From assembly GCF_011046895.1 (NCBI RefSeq), contig NZ_CP049250.1, forward strand, positions 1,834,501 to 1,898,500: a DNA stretch of 64,000 nt, given 5' to 3'. Source of the DNA: Rhizobium rhizoryzae (GTDB taxonomy: Bacteria > Pseudomonadota > Alphaproteobacteria > Rhizobiales > Rhizobiaceae). Position 1 is the first letter of the stretch; each line of letters opens with the position of its first letter. A program made the translations under genes and the position numbers. Below, piece after piece: positions 9,879-19,147 of the stretch. A model generated the notes under the pieces. The model was given only the letters and a program-made list of their open reading frames with translations. It ran no database searches and was not told the origin of the DNA.

Positions 9879-10469
9879 TCAAAATTCTCGCTTGATGATG
9901 TTGCGATCCACCGACCACTGGCCGCCGCCGAAGGCTGCGAAGAAGAGTGCGCCGCCCATCCAGAACAGCGAGGCAAGTTCCGCCTTTGTCTGTACCTGCT
10001 CCAGGAACAGGGTGCCGCCATCTGCCAGACGCTTCACGCCCGCCGGAGTGAAGAATTCGCTTCCGCCTTTCAGTGCTGCAATGCCCTGATCAGTCAGGAA
10101 GGCATGGCCATACGGGAACGCAAAGTGGAACCAGAGCGTGATTGCCAGCATCACGCCATTTGCAAGGGCTGCCGGACGTGTGAACAGACCAAGGGCGATC
10201 AAGGCTCCGCCAAAGAATTGCATGCCCGCCAGAAGCGGTGAGAAGAGCCAGCCGGGGTGAAAGCCAAGATTTTCGACAAAGCCGACCTGCGCCATGGGCG
10301 CCATGATCTTCGGATAACCTTCAATCATCAACATGCCGCCGATGACAGCACGGAAAGCAACCCAAGCGAGTGGCTGAGCGAAGTGCTCGTAAAAGCCTGA
10401 GAGGAAGGGCAGATAGAGCGGGCTCTTCGAAGTGCCGCGTTCGTGGGTGAGCGGGACGGGGATAGCCAT
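9879..10469 (-). CDS. DoxX-family membrane protein
   Basis: 196 residues from the ATG at 10469, which has AGGA 6-9 nt upstream; earlier in-frame ATGs at 10502 and 10481 lack a site. Four hydrophobic segments are visible (around VAFRAVIGGMLMIEGYPK, LLAGMQFFGGALIALGLF, ALANGVMLAITLWFHFAF and SLFWMGGALFFAAFGGG), typical of the DoxX/DoxD four-helix fold. Family members act in redox or thiosulfate-linked membrane complexes, but the function of this one is unknown. It is single, convergent with the porin gene and divergent from serC. Confidence 0.85.
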   Translation of the reverse strand: MAIPVPLTHERGTSKSPLYLPFLSGFYEHFAQPLAWVAFRAVIGGMLMIEGYPKIMAPMAQVGFVENLGFHPGWLFSPLLAGMQFFGGALIALGLFTRPAALANGVMLAITLWFHFAFPYGHAFLTDQGIAALKGGSEFFTPAGVKRLADGGTLFLEQVQTKAELASLFWMGGALFFAAFGGGQWSVDRNIIKREF

Positions 10470-10704
10470 GATTTTCCTCATGATCTTGCAAGGCCGGTCC
10501 AACCGGACAGAAGGTTGGAGAGGCTGGGTCTGAGTGGATGCTCGCGCAAAAGGTGAATTCGGCGTCAGCCTTGGCCTGGCCGATGAGAGGAAGCTAAACT
10601 ACCAAGAAGTAATACCTGTTGATTCAGGTCAAGTTTTTTCAACAATTTTACGACTTATGTGTAATCGCCTGATTGCGACAAATTCTGTCTTGACCCGTAT
10701 TGGA

Positions 10705-10773
10705 ACTTCCCATAGAAGCAGCAGCGGGACACCTCTCCCCAACGAGAGGCTAATTACCTGGAAGGGTATCTAT
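10705..10773 (+). ncRNA. serC leader RNA motif with promoter-like region
   Basis: Directly before serC, CCTCTC (10732-10737) pairs with GAGAGG (10744-10749). A second stem, TACC (10755-10758) with GGTA (10765-10768), encloses the GAAGGG ribosome-binding site. This is the arrangement described for the alphaproteobacterial serC leader family, whose last stem overlaps the serC Shine-Dalgarno. A TTGACC at 10690-10695 with CATAGA 15 nt on could be the promoter. The leader boundary at 10705 is approximate. The ligand or signal is not known. Confidence 0.72.
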
Positions 10774-11952
10774 ATGGCTGATATCGTCGCCCCCGCCGTG
10801 CGTCCGGCAAACTCGCATTTTTCTTCTGGCCCATGCTCGAAGCGCCCCGGTTGGACGCTCGAAGCGCTCGCTGATGCCCCGCTCGGTCGCTCGCACCGCG
10901 CAAAGGTTGGCAAGAACAAGCTGAAGCTGGCCATCGACCTTACCCGTGAAATTCTGAATGTGCCTGCGGATTACCGCATCGGCATCGTTCCTGCGTCCGA
11001 CACCGGTGCAGTTGAAATGGCCATGTGGTCGCTTCTCGGCGAGCGTGGCGTCGACATGCTGTCCTGGGAAAGCTTCGGCGCTGGCTGGGTGACGGATGTC
11101 GTCAAGCAGCTGAAGCTCAGCGACGTTCGCAAGTTCAATGCCGATTACGGCCTCCTGCCGGATCTGACGCAGGTCGATTTTGACCGTGATGTGGTCTTCA
11201 CCTGGAACGGCACCACCTCTGGCGTTCGTGTTCCGAATGCGGACTTCATTCCGGCTGACCGCAAGGGCCTGACGATCTGCGATGCGACCTCTGCCGCTTT
11301 CGCGCAAAACCTCGATTTCGCCAAGCTCGATGTCGTAACCTTCTCATGGCAGAAGGTTCTGGGCGGTGAGGGTGGCCATGGTGTGATCATTCTGTCGCCT
11401 CGCGCTGTCGAGCGTCTCACCACCTACGTTCCGGCCTGGCCTCTGCCGAAGATTTTCCGCATGACGTCTGGCGGCAAGCTCATCGAAGGCATCTTCGTTG
11501 GCGAAACCATCAACACGCCTTCGATGCTCTGCGTTGAAGATTATATCGATGCGCTGAACTGGGCAAAGTCTGTTGGCGGTCTTGAAGGCTTGATGGCGCG
11601 CGCCGATGCAAATGCCAAGGTCATCTTCGATTTCGTCGAAGCCAATGACTGGATCGCCAATCTCGCTGTCGATCCGGCGACGCGCTCGAATACCTCCGTC
11701 TGCCTGAAGATCGTCGATCCGGACGTACTTGCGCTGGATGCGGACGGACAGGCTGCCTTTGCGAAGGGTGTCGTAGCCCTCCTCGAAAAGGAAAATGTTG
11801 CGCTTGATATCGGTGCCTATCGCGATGCGCCGTCCGGCCTTCGCATCTGGGCCGGTGCGACCATCGATACAGCTGACATGCAGGCTGTGATGCCTTGGCT
11901 GACCTGGGCCTTCCAGACCCAGAAGGCAGCTCTTGCAAAGGCTGCTGCCTGA
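10774..11952 (+). CDS. serC: SerC, phosphoserine aminotransferase
   Basis: 392 residues from the ATG at 10774; an upstream in-frame reading from 10534 runs through the leader and is rejected. A class V aminotransferase that makes phosphoserine from 3-phosphohydroxypyruvate, and also serves pyridoxal phosphate synthesis. The PLP lysine is in [14 protein letters not shown] (Lys 194). The N-terminus [15 protein letters not shown] and the substrate loop [12 protein letters not shown] are those of the alphaproteobacterial subtype. serA follows 83 bp later on the same strand. The serC leader hairpin over its ribosome-binding site suggests translational control. Confidence 0.96.
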   Translation: MADIVAPAVRPANSHFSSGPCSKRPGWTLEALADAPLGRSHRAKVGKNKLKLAIDLTREILNVPADYRIGIVPASDTGAVEMAMWSLLGERGVDMLSWESFGAGWVTDVVKQLKLSDVRKFNADYGLLPDLTQVDFDRDVVFTWNGTTSGVRVPNADFIPADRKGLTICDATSAAFAQNLDFAKLDVVTFSWQKVLGGEGGHGVIILSPRAVERLTTYVPAWPLPKIFRMTSGGKLIEGIFVGETINTPSMLCVEDYIDALNWAKSVGGLEGLMARADANAKVIFDFVEANDWIANLAVDPATRSNTSVCLKIVDPDVLALDADGQAAFAKGVVALLEKENVALDIGAYRDAPSGLRIWAGATIDTADMQAVMPWLTWAFQTQKAALAKAAA

Positions 11953-12035
11953 TTTGCATTCGGTCCTGCCCCTGAGGCAGGACCCCGTTCCCCATTGTTG
12001 ATCGTTACAAACGAACTCTATCAGGAGGCCTCGTC

Positions 12036-13631
12036 ATGGCACCTCGCGTTCTCGTATCCGACGAACTTTCGGAAACCGCCGTCCAGATCTTCCGCGATCG
12101 CGGCGTCGAAGTTGATTTCCAGCCGAAGCTTGGCAAGGATAAGGACAAGCTGGCCGAAATCATCGGCAATTACGATGGTCTGGCCATTCGTTCCGCCACC
12201 AAGGCCACGGAAAAGCTGATTGCTGCCGCCACCAACCTCAAGGTTATCGGCCGCGCCGGTATCGGCGTCGATAACGTTGACATTCCTGCTGCGTCCAAGC
12301 GCGGTATCATCGTGATGAATACGCCGTTCGGCAACTCCATCACGACAGCTGAACATGCCATCGCGCTGATGTTCGCCGTTGCCCGCCAGATCCCCGCCGC
12401 CGATGTCTCCACACAGGCTGGCAAGTGGGAGAAGTCGAAGTTCATGGGTGTTGAAATCACCGGCAAGACGCTGGGCGTCATCGGTGCTGGGAACATCGGC
12501 TCCATCGTCTGCTCGCGTGCGCTGGGCCTGAAGATGCGCGTTCTGGCCTATGATCCCTTCCTGTCTGCCGAACGCGCCCAGGAAATGGGCGTCACCAAGG
12601 TCGAGCTGGATGAATTGCTGGCGCAGGCCGATTTCATCACCCTGCATGTGCCGATGACGGACAAGACACGCGGCATCCTTTCCCGCGAAGCGCTGGCCAA
12701 GACAAAGCCGGGTGTCCGCATCATCAACTGCGCCCGTGGCGGACTGGTGGATGAAGCAGCCCTTGCCGATGCCATCAAGTCCGGCCATGTGGCTGGTGCT
12801 GGCTTTGACGTCTTCGAAGTTGAGCCTGCAACGGAGAGCCCGCTCTTCGGTCTGCCAAATGTCGTCTGCACGCCGCATCTTGGCGCCTCCACCACGGAAG
12901 CTCAGGAAAACGTTGCTTTGCAGGTGGCCGAGCAGATGTCGGATTACCTCGTGAAGGGTGCCGTTTCCAACGCCATCAACATGCCTTCGATCACCGCTGA
13001 AGAAGCACCGATCCTGAAGCCGTTCATTCGTCTTGCAGATGTTCTCGGCTCGTTTGCCGGTCAGGTGACCGAGAGCCCGATCAAGGCGATCGAGATTCTT
13101 TACGATGGCCAGACAGCCTCGATGAACACTCGTGCGCTGACGTCGGCACTGCTCGCTGGCCTCATCCGCAATCAGGTTTCGGATGTGAACATGGTTTCAG
13201 CACCGATCATGGTCAAGGAAAAGGGTATCGTGCTTTCCGAAGTGAAGCGCGACAAGACCGGCGTCTATGACGGTTACATCAAGCTGACCATCACCACGGA
13301 CAAGCAGACGCGTTCCGTCGCGGGCACCGTGTTCTCGGATGGCAAGCCACGCTTCATCCAGATCAAGGGCATCAACATGGATGCCGATGTGGGTGCGGAC
13401 ATGATCTACATCTCCAACACCGACGTTCCCGGCATGATCGGTTTCGTGGGTACGACACTCGGCAATGCCGGCGTCAATATCGCGAACTTCCAGTTGGGCC
13501 GTGAGAAGGAAGGTGGCGACGCAATCGCGCTTCTGTATGTCGACGGTGCCGTCAAGCAGGACGTTCTGGACAAGCTGACTGCAAATCCGGCGATCAAGCA
13601 GGCCAAGCCGCTGACCTTCAACGTCGACTGA
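12036..13631 (+). CDS. serA: SerA, D-3-phosphoglycerate dehydrogenase
   Basis: 531 residues, the long form with an intervening domain plus a C-terminal ACT domain. It catalyses the first step of serine synthesis. The NAD fold has GVIGAGNIGSIV near residues 147-158. The catalytic Arg lies in NCARGGLVDEAAL, and the catalytic His is in TPHLGAST. The ASB/intervening region spans ~320-450, and the ACT domain begins near 455 (ISNTDVPGMIGFVGTTLGNAGVNIANF..). Start ATG 12036 has CAGGAGG 9 nt upstream. It forms an operon with serC and ends in a strong terminator. Confidence 0.97.
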   Translation: MAPRVLVSDELSETAVQIFRDRGVEVDFQPKLGKDKDKLAEIIGNYDGLAIRSATKATEKLIAAATNLKVIGRAGIGVDNVDIPAASKRGIIVMNTPFGNSITTAEHAIALMFAVARQIPAADVSTQAGKWEKSKFMGVEITGKTLGVIGAGNIGSIVCSRALGLKMRVLAYDPFLSAERAQEMGVTKVELDELLAQADFITLHVPMTDKTRGILSREALAKTKPGVRIINCARGGLVDEAALADAIKSGHVAGAGFDVFEVEPATESPLFGLPNVVCTPHLGASTTEAQENVALQVAEQMSDYLVKGAVSNAINMPSITAEEAPILKPFIRLADVLGSFAGQVTESPIKAIEILYDGQTASMNTRALTSALLAGLIRNQVSDVNMVSAPIMVKEKGIVLSEVKRDKTGVYDGYIKLTITTDKQTRSVAGTVFSDGKPRFIQIKGINMDADVGADMIYISNTDVPGMIGFVGTTLGNAGVNIANFQLGREKEGGDAIALLYVDGAVKQDVLDKLTANPAIKQAKPLTFNVD

Positions 13632-13658
13632 TAAGAATGTCCTCCCCAGGACAAGAAG

Positions 13659-13688
13659 AACCCGGCCGGAATTTTCCGCCGGGTTTTT
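13659..13688 (+). terminator. Terminator after serA
   Basis: AACCCGG with CCGGGTT, extended by CGGA/TCCG, then TTTTT; it begins 28 bp after the serA stop. Confidence 0.88.
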
Positions 13689-13808
13689 CACGTTATAGGT
13701 TTCATTCATCAAAACCGCGTCAGATCGTCTTGCGGCCTCTAAAAACTTTTCGCGATGCTCTCTATATAGATCGTAATGCCCGTGGGACGGGTTTTTGAGG
13801 AGAGAGAA

Positions 13809-14825
13809 ATGTTTGCAAAACTTCGGCGCTTCAAGCACGCCGCTTCCGTGTTGGCACTTGGCATGGTTGTGACTCTAGCCGCCGTTGATTTCGCGGAAGC
13901 CCGTCGTGCCGGTTCCAGCGGTTTCGGCAGCCGCGGCACGCGTACCTATGATGCACCTGCTACGACGAATACGGCTCCCGGTGCTGCTGCGCCGATGCAG
14001 CGTTCCATGACGCCGAACACGCAGACCAATGCTGCCAATCCCGGAGCTGCCGCCGGTCAGCAAGCTGCTGGCCAGCAAGCGCGTCGCGGCCTCTTTGGTG
14101 GCATCGGCGGTGGCATCATGGGCGGCCTGCTGTTGGGCGGCCTGTTTGGCATGATGATGGGCAATGGTTTTGGCGGTCTTGCCGGCTTCCTCGGCTTGTT
14201 GTTCCAGGGTCTGTTGATTGGCGGCATCATCTTCCTGATCATGCGCATGTTCGCGCGTCGTCAGCAGCCTGCGCCGCAGGGTGCGGCTCGTAACGCCTAT
14301 CAGGCTCCGAATGCGCAAGGCGCAGGCTTCAAGATCCCGCAAATGGGTTCGATGGCGGCCGGTGGTGCCGCTGCTGCAGCGGTGACACGCCCGAAGGTCG
14401 CTTCGCAGGCAACGGACGAAATCGGCATCAACAATGCGGATCTCGATCAGTTCGAACAGTTGTTGAAGGACGTCCAGGGTGCCTATGGCGCTGAAGATTA
14501 TGCAAAGCTGCGCGCAATCGCGACGCCGGAAGCCATGTCTTACCTGGCCGAGGAACTGGGTGAGAACGCGACGCAGGGTCTTCGCAACGACGTCAAGGAC
14601 GTGCAGTTGCTGCAAGGCGATCTGTCGGAATCCTGGCGCGAAAACGGACAGGAATATGCCACGGTTGCCCTGCGTTACCAGAGCATCGATGTGATGGTGA
14701 ACCGCAATACGGGCAAGGTTGTTTCCGGCGACCCAACCGCTCCGGTCGAAAGCACGGAAATCTGGACATTCGTCCGCAAGCCGGGTGAAGCCTGGAAGCT
14801 TTCGGCGATCCAGGGCACCGATTGA
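13809..14825 (+). CDS. Tim44-domain protein with signal peptide
   Basis: 338 residues from the ATG at 13809, which has GAGGAGAGAG just upstream; the alternative ATG at 13776 does not. A signal peptide (residues ~1-30, ending FAEA) is followed by a Ser/Thr/Gln-rich linker. A Gly-rich hydrophobic region around 85-145 (GGIGGGIMGGLLLGGLFGMM..) probably holds two membrane passes. The C-terminal 130 residues form a Tim44-like domain (DEIGINNADLDQFEQLLKDV.., LAEELGENATQGLRNDVKDV..). Bacterial Tim44-domain proteins are membrane-associated; their role is not settled. The gene is monocistronic and its probable terminator lies inside the convergent DUF1810 gene. Confidence 0.85.
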   Translation: MFAKLRRFKHAASVLALGMVVTLAAVDFAEARRAGSSGFGSRGTRTYDAPATTNTAPGAAAPMQRSMTPNTQTNAANPGAAAGQQAAGQQARRGLFGGIGGGIMGGLLLGGLFGMMMGNGFGGLAGFLGLLFQGLLIGGIIFLIMRMFARRQQPAPQGAARNAYQAPNAQGAGFKIPQMGSMAAGGAAAAAVTRPKVASQATDEIGINNADLDQFEQLLKDVQGAYGAEDYAKLRAIATPEAMSYLAEELGENATQGLRNDVKDVQLLQGDLSESWRENGQEYATVALRYQSIDVMVNRNTGKVVSGDPTAPVESTEIWTFVRKPGEAWKLSAIQGTD

Positions 14826-14827
14826 TC

Positions 14828-15244
14828 TCACAATCGGCTCAGTGTCGCCTGATCCGGTTCACCCCCATAGAATTGTTGAAGGGCTCGCTCGAAAGGCGAG
14901 CCCTTTTCACTTGCAGCCATGAAGAGCGTCATGCTTGAGCGAAACTTCAGATCGTCCGGTGAGCCGAGAATGTCATGTGCCGTGCGTCGCTTGTGGGTCA
15001 GCATGGTGTTGGTACAGTCCAGCAGGCGTTGACCGAGCGTCGGATGGCCGAGATAGGCCTTTGCTGCGTCCATGTTGGCCAATGCGTAAAACCGTGCTGT
15101 TTCCGAACGACCAAGGCCTTCGATTTGCGGGAAAATGAACCACATCCAGTGACTTCGCTTTCGACCGGCGCGCAACTCCTCGAGTGCGTCAGTATAAACC
15201 GGTTGTTGAGCATCGAGAAAGCGCTGAAGATCATGTGAACTCAT
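14828..15244 (-). CDS. DUF1810 family protein
   Basis: 138 residues, matching the whole DUF1810 domain: N-terminal LQRFLDAQQPVYTDALEELR, the conserved SHWMWFIFPQIEGLG motif, then ARFYALANMDAAKAYL and DDLKFRSSMTLF. It is soluble, with no signal or membrane segment. The function is unknown in the family. The stop is 2 bp from the convergent Tim44-domain gene, and its last 27 codons contain a perfect hairpin on the other strand. It is well conserved in rhizobia in my knowledge of the family, but no functional inference is justified. Confidence 0.9.
   Translation of the reverse strand: MSSHDLQRFLDAQQPVYTDALEELRAGRKRSHWMWFIFPQIEGLGRSETARFYALANMDAAKAYLGHPTLGQRLLDCTNTMLTHKRRTAHDILGSPDDLKFRSSMTLFMAASEKGSPFERALQQFYGGEPDQATLSRL
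14879..14907 (+). terminator. Probable Tim44-gene terminator inside the DUF1810 coding region
   Basis: AAGGGCTCGC / GCGAGCCCTT form a 10-bp perfect stem with a 7-nt loop, followed by TT. It lies 54 bp after the Tim44-domain gene stop and within the C-terminal codons of the convergent DUF1810 gene. The T run is short, so efficiency is uncertain. Confidence 0.6.
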
Positions 15245-15367
15245 AGGTGGTCCTCCTGTCCATCATACGAAACTGATCTTGCCGTTTTCGGTTGTACATG
15301 GAGGTCGTTCACGGATTTGTTAGGCTATTGATCTTTTCAATGCTGCACTGCACCCTAGGTCGGGTGC

Positions 15368-16495
15368 ATGGAACAACGACTTGAAAACATCATTGAAACC
15401 CTGATCCGCCTGACACCGAACTGGCTGCTGAGCATGATCGTTCTCGTTGCGGCGGTCATCATCGGTTACTTCGTCCATCGCCTTGTCTTCCGCCTGCTGA
15501 CCCGGCTTGTGGCGGAGCGGGATCTGTTCTGGCGGTCCCTGGTCTCGCGCAACCGCAGGCCGTTGCGGCTGGCAATCGTCGTCTGGCTGTTGACCCCTGC
15601 CGTCAACATTGCGCCTTTGACCGATGATCAGGCGGGGTTCATCCGGCACCTTTTGCTTCTTGCCTTCATCATCCTGTTGGGTTGGAGCGCCCGCACCGCC
15701 TTGCACATCTGGATGACAGTCTATCTGCGGCGCTTCAAGCTTGATGCGGAAGACAATCTTCTGGCGCGCAAGCACGTCACCCAATCGCGCATCCTCGAAC
15801 GGGTTGCCGCAACGCTCATCGTTGCGGTTGCCCTGTCGGCGGCGCTGATGACATTTCCAGCCGTGCGGCAGTACGGAGTTTCCCTCATGGCATCTGCCGG
15901 TGTTGCCGGTATCGTGCTGGGTCTAGCTCTGCAGCCGGTTCTGAAGAACCTGTTTGCCGGCATCCAGATCGCCATCACCCAACCAATCCGTATCGACGAT
16001 GCGCTGATCGTGGAAGGGGAGTGGGGGAAGGTGGAGGAGATCACCTCCACCTATGTCGTCGTGAAACTGTGGGACTGGCGCAGGCTCATCCTTCCGCTTG
16101 GCTATTTTATCGAAAAGCCGTTCCAGAACTGGACCCGCGAAGGTGCGGCGCTGATCGGCACCGTGATGATCTACCTTGATTATACGGTTCCGGTCGATGA
16201 CATCCGACGCAAGGTCGAAGAGATCGCCGCCGGTTCCAAGCTTTGGGATGGTCAAGTCATCAATGTGGCCGTCACGGATTTCCGCGAGAACGTGATGGAG
16301 ATCCGCATCCTGGTTTCCGCAGCCGATGGCGGACGTACATTCGATCTGCGCTGCGAGGTACGTGAGAAACTGATCGACTATATTCAACGAACCTATCCGG
16401 ATGGCTTGCCGAAAGTGCGCGCACAGGGCGTGGAGACCCAATCGGTCAACGCCTCCGTCGCGTCCAATGGTGCCACGCGCGTCATGCAGTCGTGA
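15368..16495 (+). CDS. MscS-family mechanosensitive ion channel
   Basis: 375 residues with an N-terminal membrane helix (LLSMIVLVAAVIIGYFVHRL), two more near 75-115, and a further pair before the pore helix. The pore-lining TM3 is GVSLMASAGVAGIVLGLALQ, with the Gly/Ala pattern of MscS. A beta domain follows (PIRIDDALIVEGEWGKVEEI, then LPLGYFIEKPFQNW) and then the alpha/beta vestibule. MscS channels release solutes on hypo-osmotic shock. It has five predicted membrane helices, more than E. coli MscS. It is a single gene between DUF1810 and mnmA, with its own 120-bp upstream region. Confidence 0.92.
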   Translation: MEQRLENIIETLIRLTPNWLLSMIVLVAAVIIGYFVHRLVFRLLTRLVAERDLFWRSLVSRNRRPLRLAIVVWLLTPAVNIAPLTDDQAGFIRHLLLLAFIILLGWSARTALHIWMTVYLRRFKLDAEDNLLARKHVTQSRILERVAATLIVAVALSAALMTFPAVRQYGVSLMASAGVAGIVLGLALQPVLKNLFAGIQIAITQPIRIDDALIVEGEWGKVEEITSTYVVVKLWDWRRLILPLGYFIEKPFQNWTREGAALIGTVMIYLDYTVPVDDIRRKVEEIAAGSKLWDGQVINVAVTDFRENVMEIRILVSAADGGRTFDLRCEVREKLIDYIQRTYPDGLPKVRAQGVETQSVNASVASNGATRVMQS

Positions 16496-16648
16496 CTCCA
16501 GCGATTGCGCTGAACGTCCGAAAGCTTGCGTTTGAGGAGCTTCCTTTCTATATCAGCGGGGTGAATGAGGCGGTGGCCGATCCCGCTGCCGGATGAGATG
16601 TGCCCGCGATGAGGCGCAGCCGCCACAACCCAGACCGAGAGAGTTCCT

Positions 16649-17845
16649 GTGAATACGCTGGATTTTAACAAGAGGCCGGAGGATACGCGCGTTGTTGTCG
16701 CCATGTCCGGCGGTGTGGATTCTTCCGTCGTTGCCGGTCTCCTCAAACGTCAGGGCTATGATGTGCTGGGAATCACGTTGCAGCTTTATGACCACGGTGC
16801 AGCGGTTCACCGTGCAGGCTCCTGCTGTGCGGGCCAGGATATCGATGATGCGCGTCGGGTTTCCGAAACGCTGGGCATTCCCCATTATGTGCTGGATTAC
16901 GAGAAGCGCTTCCGTGAAACAGTGATAAACCCGTTCGCCGAAGCCTATGCCATGGGTGAAACGCCAATTCCCTGCGTGGCCTGCAACCAGACCGTCAAGT
17001 TTGCGGATCTTCTGGCCACGGCTCAGGAACTGGGCGCCGATGCGCTGGCAACGGGTCATTATATCCGTTCGCGCCCCAATCCAACGGCAGGCAATCCCGG
17101 CCGCCGCGCGCTGTACCGCCCCGTCGATAGCGACCGCGACCAGAGCTGGTTCCTGTTTGCGACAACGCAGGAGCAGATCGACTATCTTCGCTTCCCGCTG
17201 GGCGGCATGTCCAAGGCCGAAGTGCGCGCCCTTGCCGAAGAGATGGGACTGGTTGTTGCCAAAAAGGCAGACAGCCAGGACATCTGTTTCGTGCCGCAGG
17301 GTAAATATGCCGACATCATCAACAAGGTGAAGCCGAATGCGGCGCTTGCTGGCGATATCGTGCACATGGACGGACGCGTGCTTGGCCGTCATGACGGCAT
17401 CCTGCACTATACGATTGGTCAGCGGAAGGGTCTCGGTGTTGCAACGGGCGAGCCCCTCTACGTGATCTATCTCGATGCCCGTGGCCGTCGTGTCATCGTT
17501 GGTCCGCGCGAGGCGCTCGATACGCACCGGGTCTATCTGCGCGACATGAACTGGATCGGCGATGCCGGGCTGGCCGAAGATGCCCGGGAGGGTTTCCAGT
17601 GCTTCGCCAAGGTTCGCTCCACCCGCCCGCCGACACCGGCGACGCTTCATGTGGACGAGCGTGGTATCTACGTGGATCTTCTGGTGGGCGAAGCAGGTGT
17701 CGCACCCGGTCAGGCCTGCGTACTGTATTCGGCAGAAGGGCCTGATGCGCGGGTCTGGGGTGGCGGTTTCATCGAACGGTCTGAACGGGCAGCCGAGGCA
17801 GAAGCCTCTCTCAAGGCACTTCTTTCGGCATCTGCAGCGGCCTGA
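16649..17845 (+). CDS. mnmA: MnmA, tRNA-specific 2-thiouridylase
   Basis: 398 residues from a GTG start at 16649. It thiolates U34 of the Lys, Glu and Gln tRNAs. The PP-loop is [15 protein letters not shown] (residues ~19-33). The nucleophilic Cys is in [13 protein letters not shown] and the second catalytic Cys in [12 protein letters not shown]. The tRNA-binding central domain and the C-terminal beta barrel ([20 protein letters not shown]) are complete. The start is supported by its position 9 residues before the conserved beta strand and by weak GAGAG upstream. A tRNA gene with its own promoter follows. Confidence 0.96.
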   Translation: MNTLDFNKRPEDTRVVVAMSGGVDSSVVAGLLKRQGYDVLGITLQLYDHGAAVHRAGSCCAGQDIDDARRVSETLGIPHYVLDYEKRFRETVINPFAEAYAMGETPIPCVACNQTVKFADLLATAQELGADALATGHYIRSRPNPTAGNPGRRALYRPVDSDRDQSWFLFATTQEQIDYLRFPLGGMSKAEVRALAEEMGLVVAKKADSQDICFVPQGKYADIINKVKPNAALAGDIVHMDGRVLGRHDGILHYTIGQRKGLGVATGEPLYVIYLDARGRRVIVGPREALDTHRVYLRDMNWIGDAGLAEDAREGFQCFAKVRSTRPPTPATLHVDERGIYVDLLVGEAGVAPGQACVLYSAEGPDARVWGGGFIERSERAAEAEASLKALLSASAAA

Positions 17846-17909
17846 ACAGCCTCTCCACAGGTGTGGTGACGCTCCATGAAAAGCCTCTGCGATTTTGTCA
17901 CAAGCGCGC

Positions 17910-17939
17910 TTGACTTTGCCCGGAGCATCCCTTTATAAG
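17910..17939 (+). promoter_or_regulatory. Promoter of the CAT-anticodon tRNA gene
   Basis: TTGACT at 17910-17915 and TATAAG at 17934-17939 are spaced 18 bp (or TTATAA at 17 bp). They lie ~52 bp before the tRNA and close to the housekeeping sigma-70 consensus. Confidence 0.72.
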
Positions 17940-17990
17940 CCCGACATCGCGCCGGGCATGAAACCAGATGCCAGCAGGTTGCGCGAGTGT

Positions 17991-18067
17991 GGCGGGGTAG
18001 CTCAGGTGGTTAGAGCGTGGGATTCATAACCCCAAGGTCGGCGGTTCAAGTCCGCCCCCCGCTACCA
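17991..18067 (+). tRNA. tRNA-Met (anticodon CAT, elongator type)
   Basis: 77 nt including an encoded CCA. The acceptor stem GGCGGGG pairs with CCCCGCT (first pair G-U). The D arm is GCTC/GAGC and the anticodon loop TTCATAA. The T arm is GGCGG-TTCAAGT-CCGCC and the discriminator is A. The base-paired 1-72 position excludes the initiator tRNA, which has an unpaired end. The anticodon stem has an A-C mismatch next to the loop. A CAT anticodon could also be a TilS-modified tRNA-Ile; elongator Met is favoured by overall resemblance, but this cannot be settled by eye. Confidence 0.93.
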
Positions 18068-18092
18068 TTTCTCCCCGAATTTTGATGAAACC

Positions 18093-19133
18093 TTAAAGAT
18101 CCGGCGTGATGCAGCGATCACAGAATGATGTGTCGCCAGCCTTCAGGACACAGCCGTCGGGCCTTCTGCATTTACGGCGGTATGTCACCGGTCGTATTGG
18201 ATAAATGTCTGCATTGAGAGGTCTGCCTTCCCCGGACGAAGCGCTCTCATCACCGGTCATCCTGGTCTGGTCCGGACTGTTGAACAGGGTTCGTCCCTTG
18301 GCTGGAGAGAGGAAGGAAGCGGTCATACCGGCTTTCGCTGGGAGAACTGCTGGCAATCCAGCCGAATTAGCCATTGGCATATGCGGTTCGTGCGCAGCAA
18401 TCCCGGATCTGCTCAAGGGTGCCTGAGAACGTGGTATCGACAGGAGCACCCTCGTCATGGAGTTCTGTTCCGTCGGCGAGATGTGCCGCGACGCATGATG
18501 CGTTGCCACTCCTTCGTACTTCGAATGCCTTGGGGTGTCTTTGCCAATCATGGGGGTATTCGAACTGCCTTCGGGGAGGGCGGGGGTGCCAGCCAAGCCA
18601 TCGGTCGGGCGTATCGGGCTGATCTGTCCCAGCGGAGCAGCCTTGTCTTGGTGCCTCTCAGGAGCGGACGCTGCCGAATCTCCGGAGGATTCGTTGCCCT
18701 TGCCCATATCAGAACGGTTATGACCATCTGGCCATCCGCCTGAAATGACGCCCGGCGACGGCAGGCCGACGCGCGAGATGGTGCGGCCTTGACGATGCCC
18801 GCCGCTTCCGGAATGGATGTCCGGCCTTTCCATGCTGTGAGTGCCGACAGTCTGGCCCTGCGCATCCGAGGCAGGGCCAAGGGTGCGTGATTGATCTCTG
18901 ATGCCGATACCATCTGCTTTGGTTGGATCCCGGAGCGAGTCTCCGGACTCACCGTCCCGACCGGATGTCAGGCCCGGCAAGACACGGCGGGAGCTTGCCG
19001 GATCCAGTTGTCGCACCTGGATTCGACCGCCGGTCGTCTCTTCGGTGCGGGTCTGGTCGCTCGTTCCTGTTGGTTGCGCCTCAGGTGATTGCGCGCGTTC
19101 CCCAGACAGGGGCGATTCATTATTCAGATTCAT
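18093..19133 (-). CDS. Hypothetical low-complexity protein
   Basis: 346 residues from the ATG at 19133, which is preceded by GGAGG. Nothing in it matches a family I recognise. It is rich in Ser, Gly, Pro, Arg, Thr and Gln throughout, with no hydrophobic segment and no predicted fold. The last 30 residues are basic with four Cys (RRKCRRPDGCV.., SFCDRC), possibly a small metal-binding knuckle. Over 1 kb without a stop plus a strong ribosome-binding site argue for a real gene, but competing plus-strand frames exist. It lies next to the tRNA and shares style (disordered, Ser/Gly/Pro-rich) with the N- and C-terminal tails of the next gene on the same strand. Confidence 0.55.
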   Translation of the reverse strand: MNLNNESPLSGERAQSPEAQPTGTSDQTRTEETTGGRIQVRQLDPASSRRVLPGLTSGRDGESGDSLRDPTKADGIGIRDQSRTLGPASDAQGQTVGTHSMERPDIHSGSGGHRQGRTISRVGLPSPGVISGGWPDGHNRSDMGKGNESSGDSAASAPERHQDKAAPLGQISPIRPTDGLAGTPALPEGSSNTPMIGKDTPRHSKYEGVATHHASRHISPTEQNSMTRVLLSIPRSQAPLSRSGIAAHEPHMPMANSAGLPAVLPAKAGMTASFLSPAKGRTLFNSPDQTRMTGDESASSGEGRPLNADIYPIRPVTYRRKCRRPDGCVLKAGDTSFCDRCITPDL

Positions 19134-19147
19134 GGAGGTTATCCTCC
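19134..19147 (-). promoter_or_regulatory. Hairpin enclosing the ribosome-binding site of the low-complexity gene
   Basis: On the coding strand GGAGG-ATAA-CCTCC immediately precedes the ATG. The Shine-Dalgarno GGAGG can pair completely with the CCTCC next to the start codon (5 G-C-rich pairs, 4-nt loop), which would hide it. Confidence 0.5.

Noticed and set aside
18205-18743. Plus-strand frames of 60-120 residues opposite the low-complexity gene
   Set aside because: Overlapping short frames without ribosome sites; the minus frame is longer and has a strong site. The choice stays uncertain.
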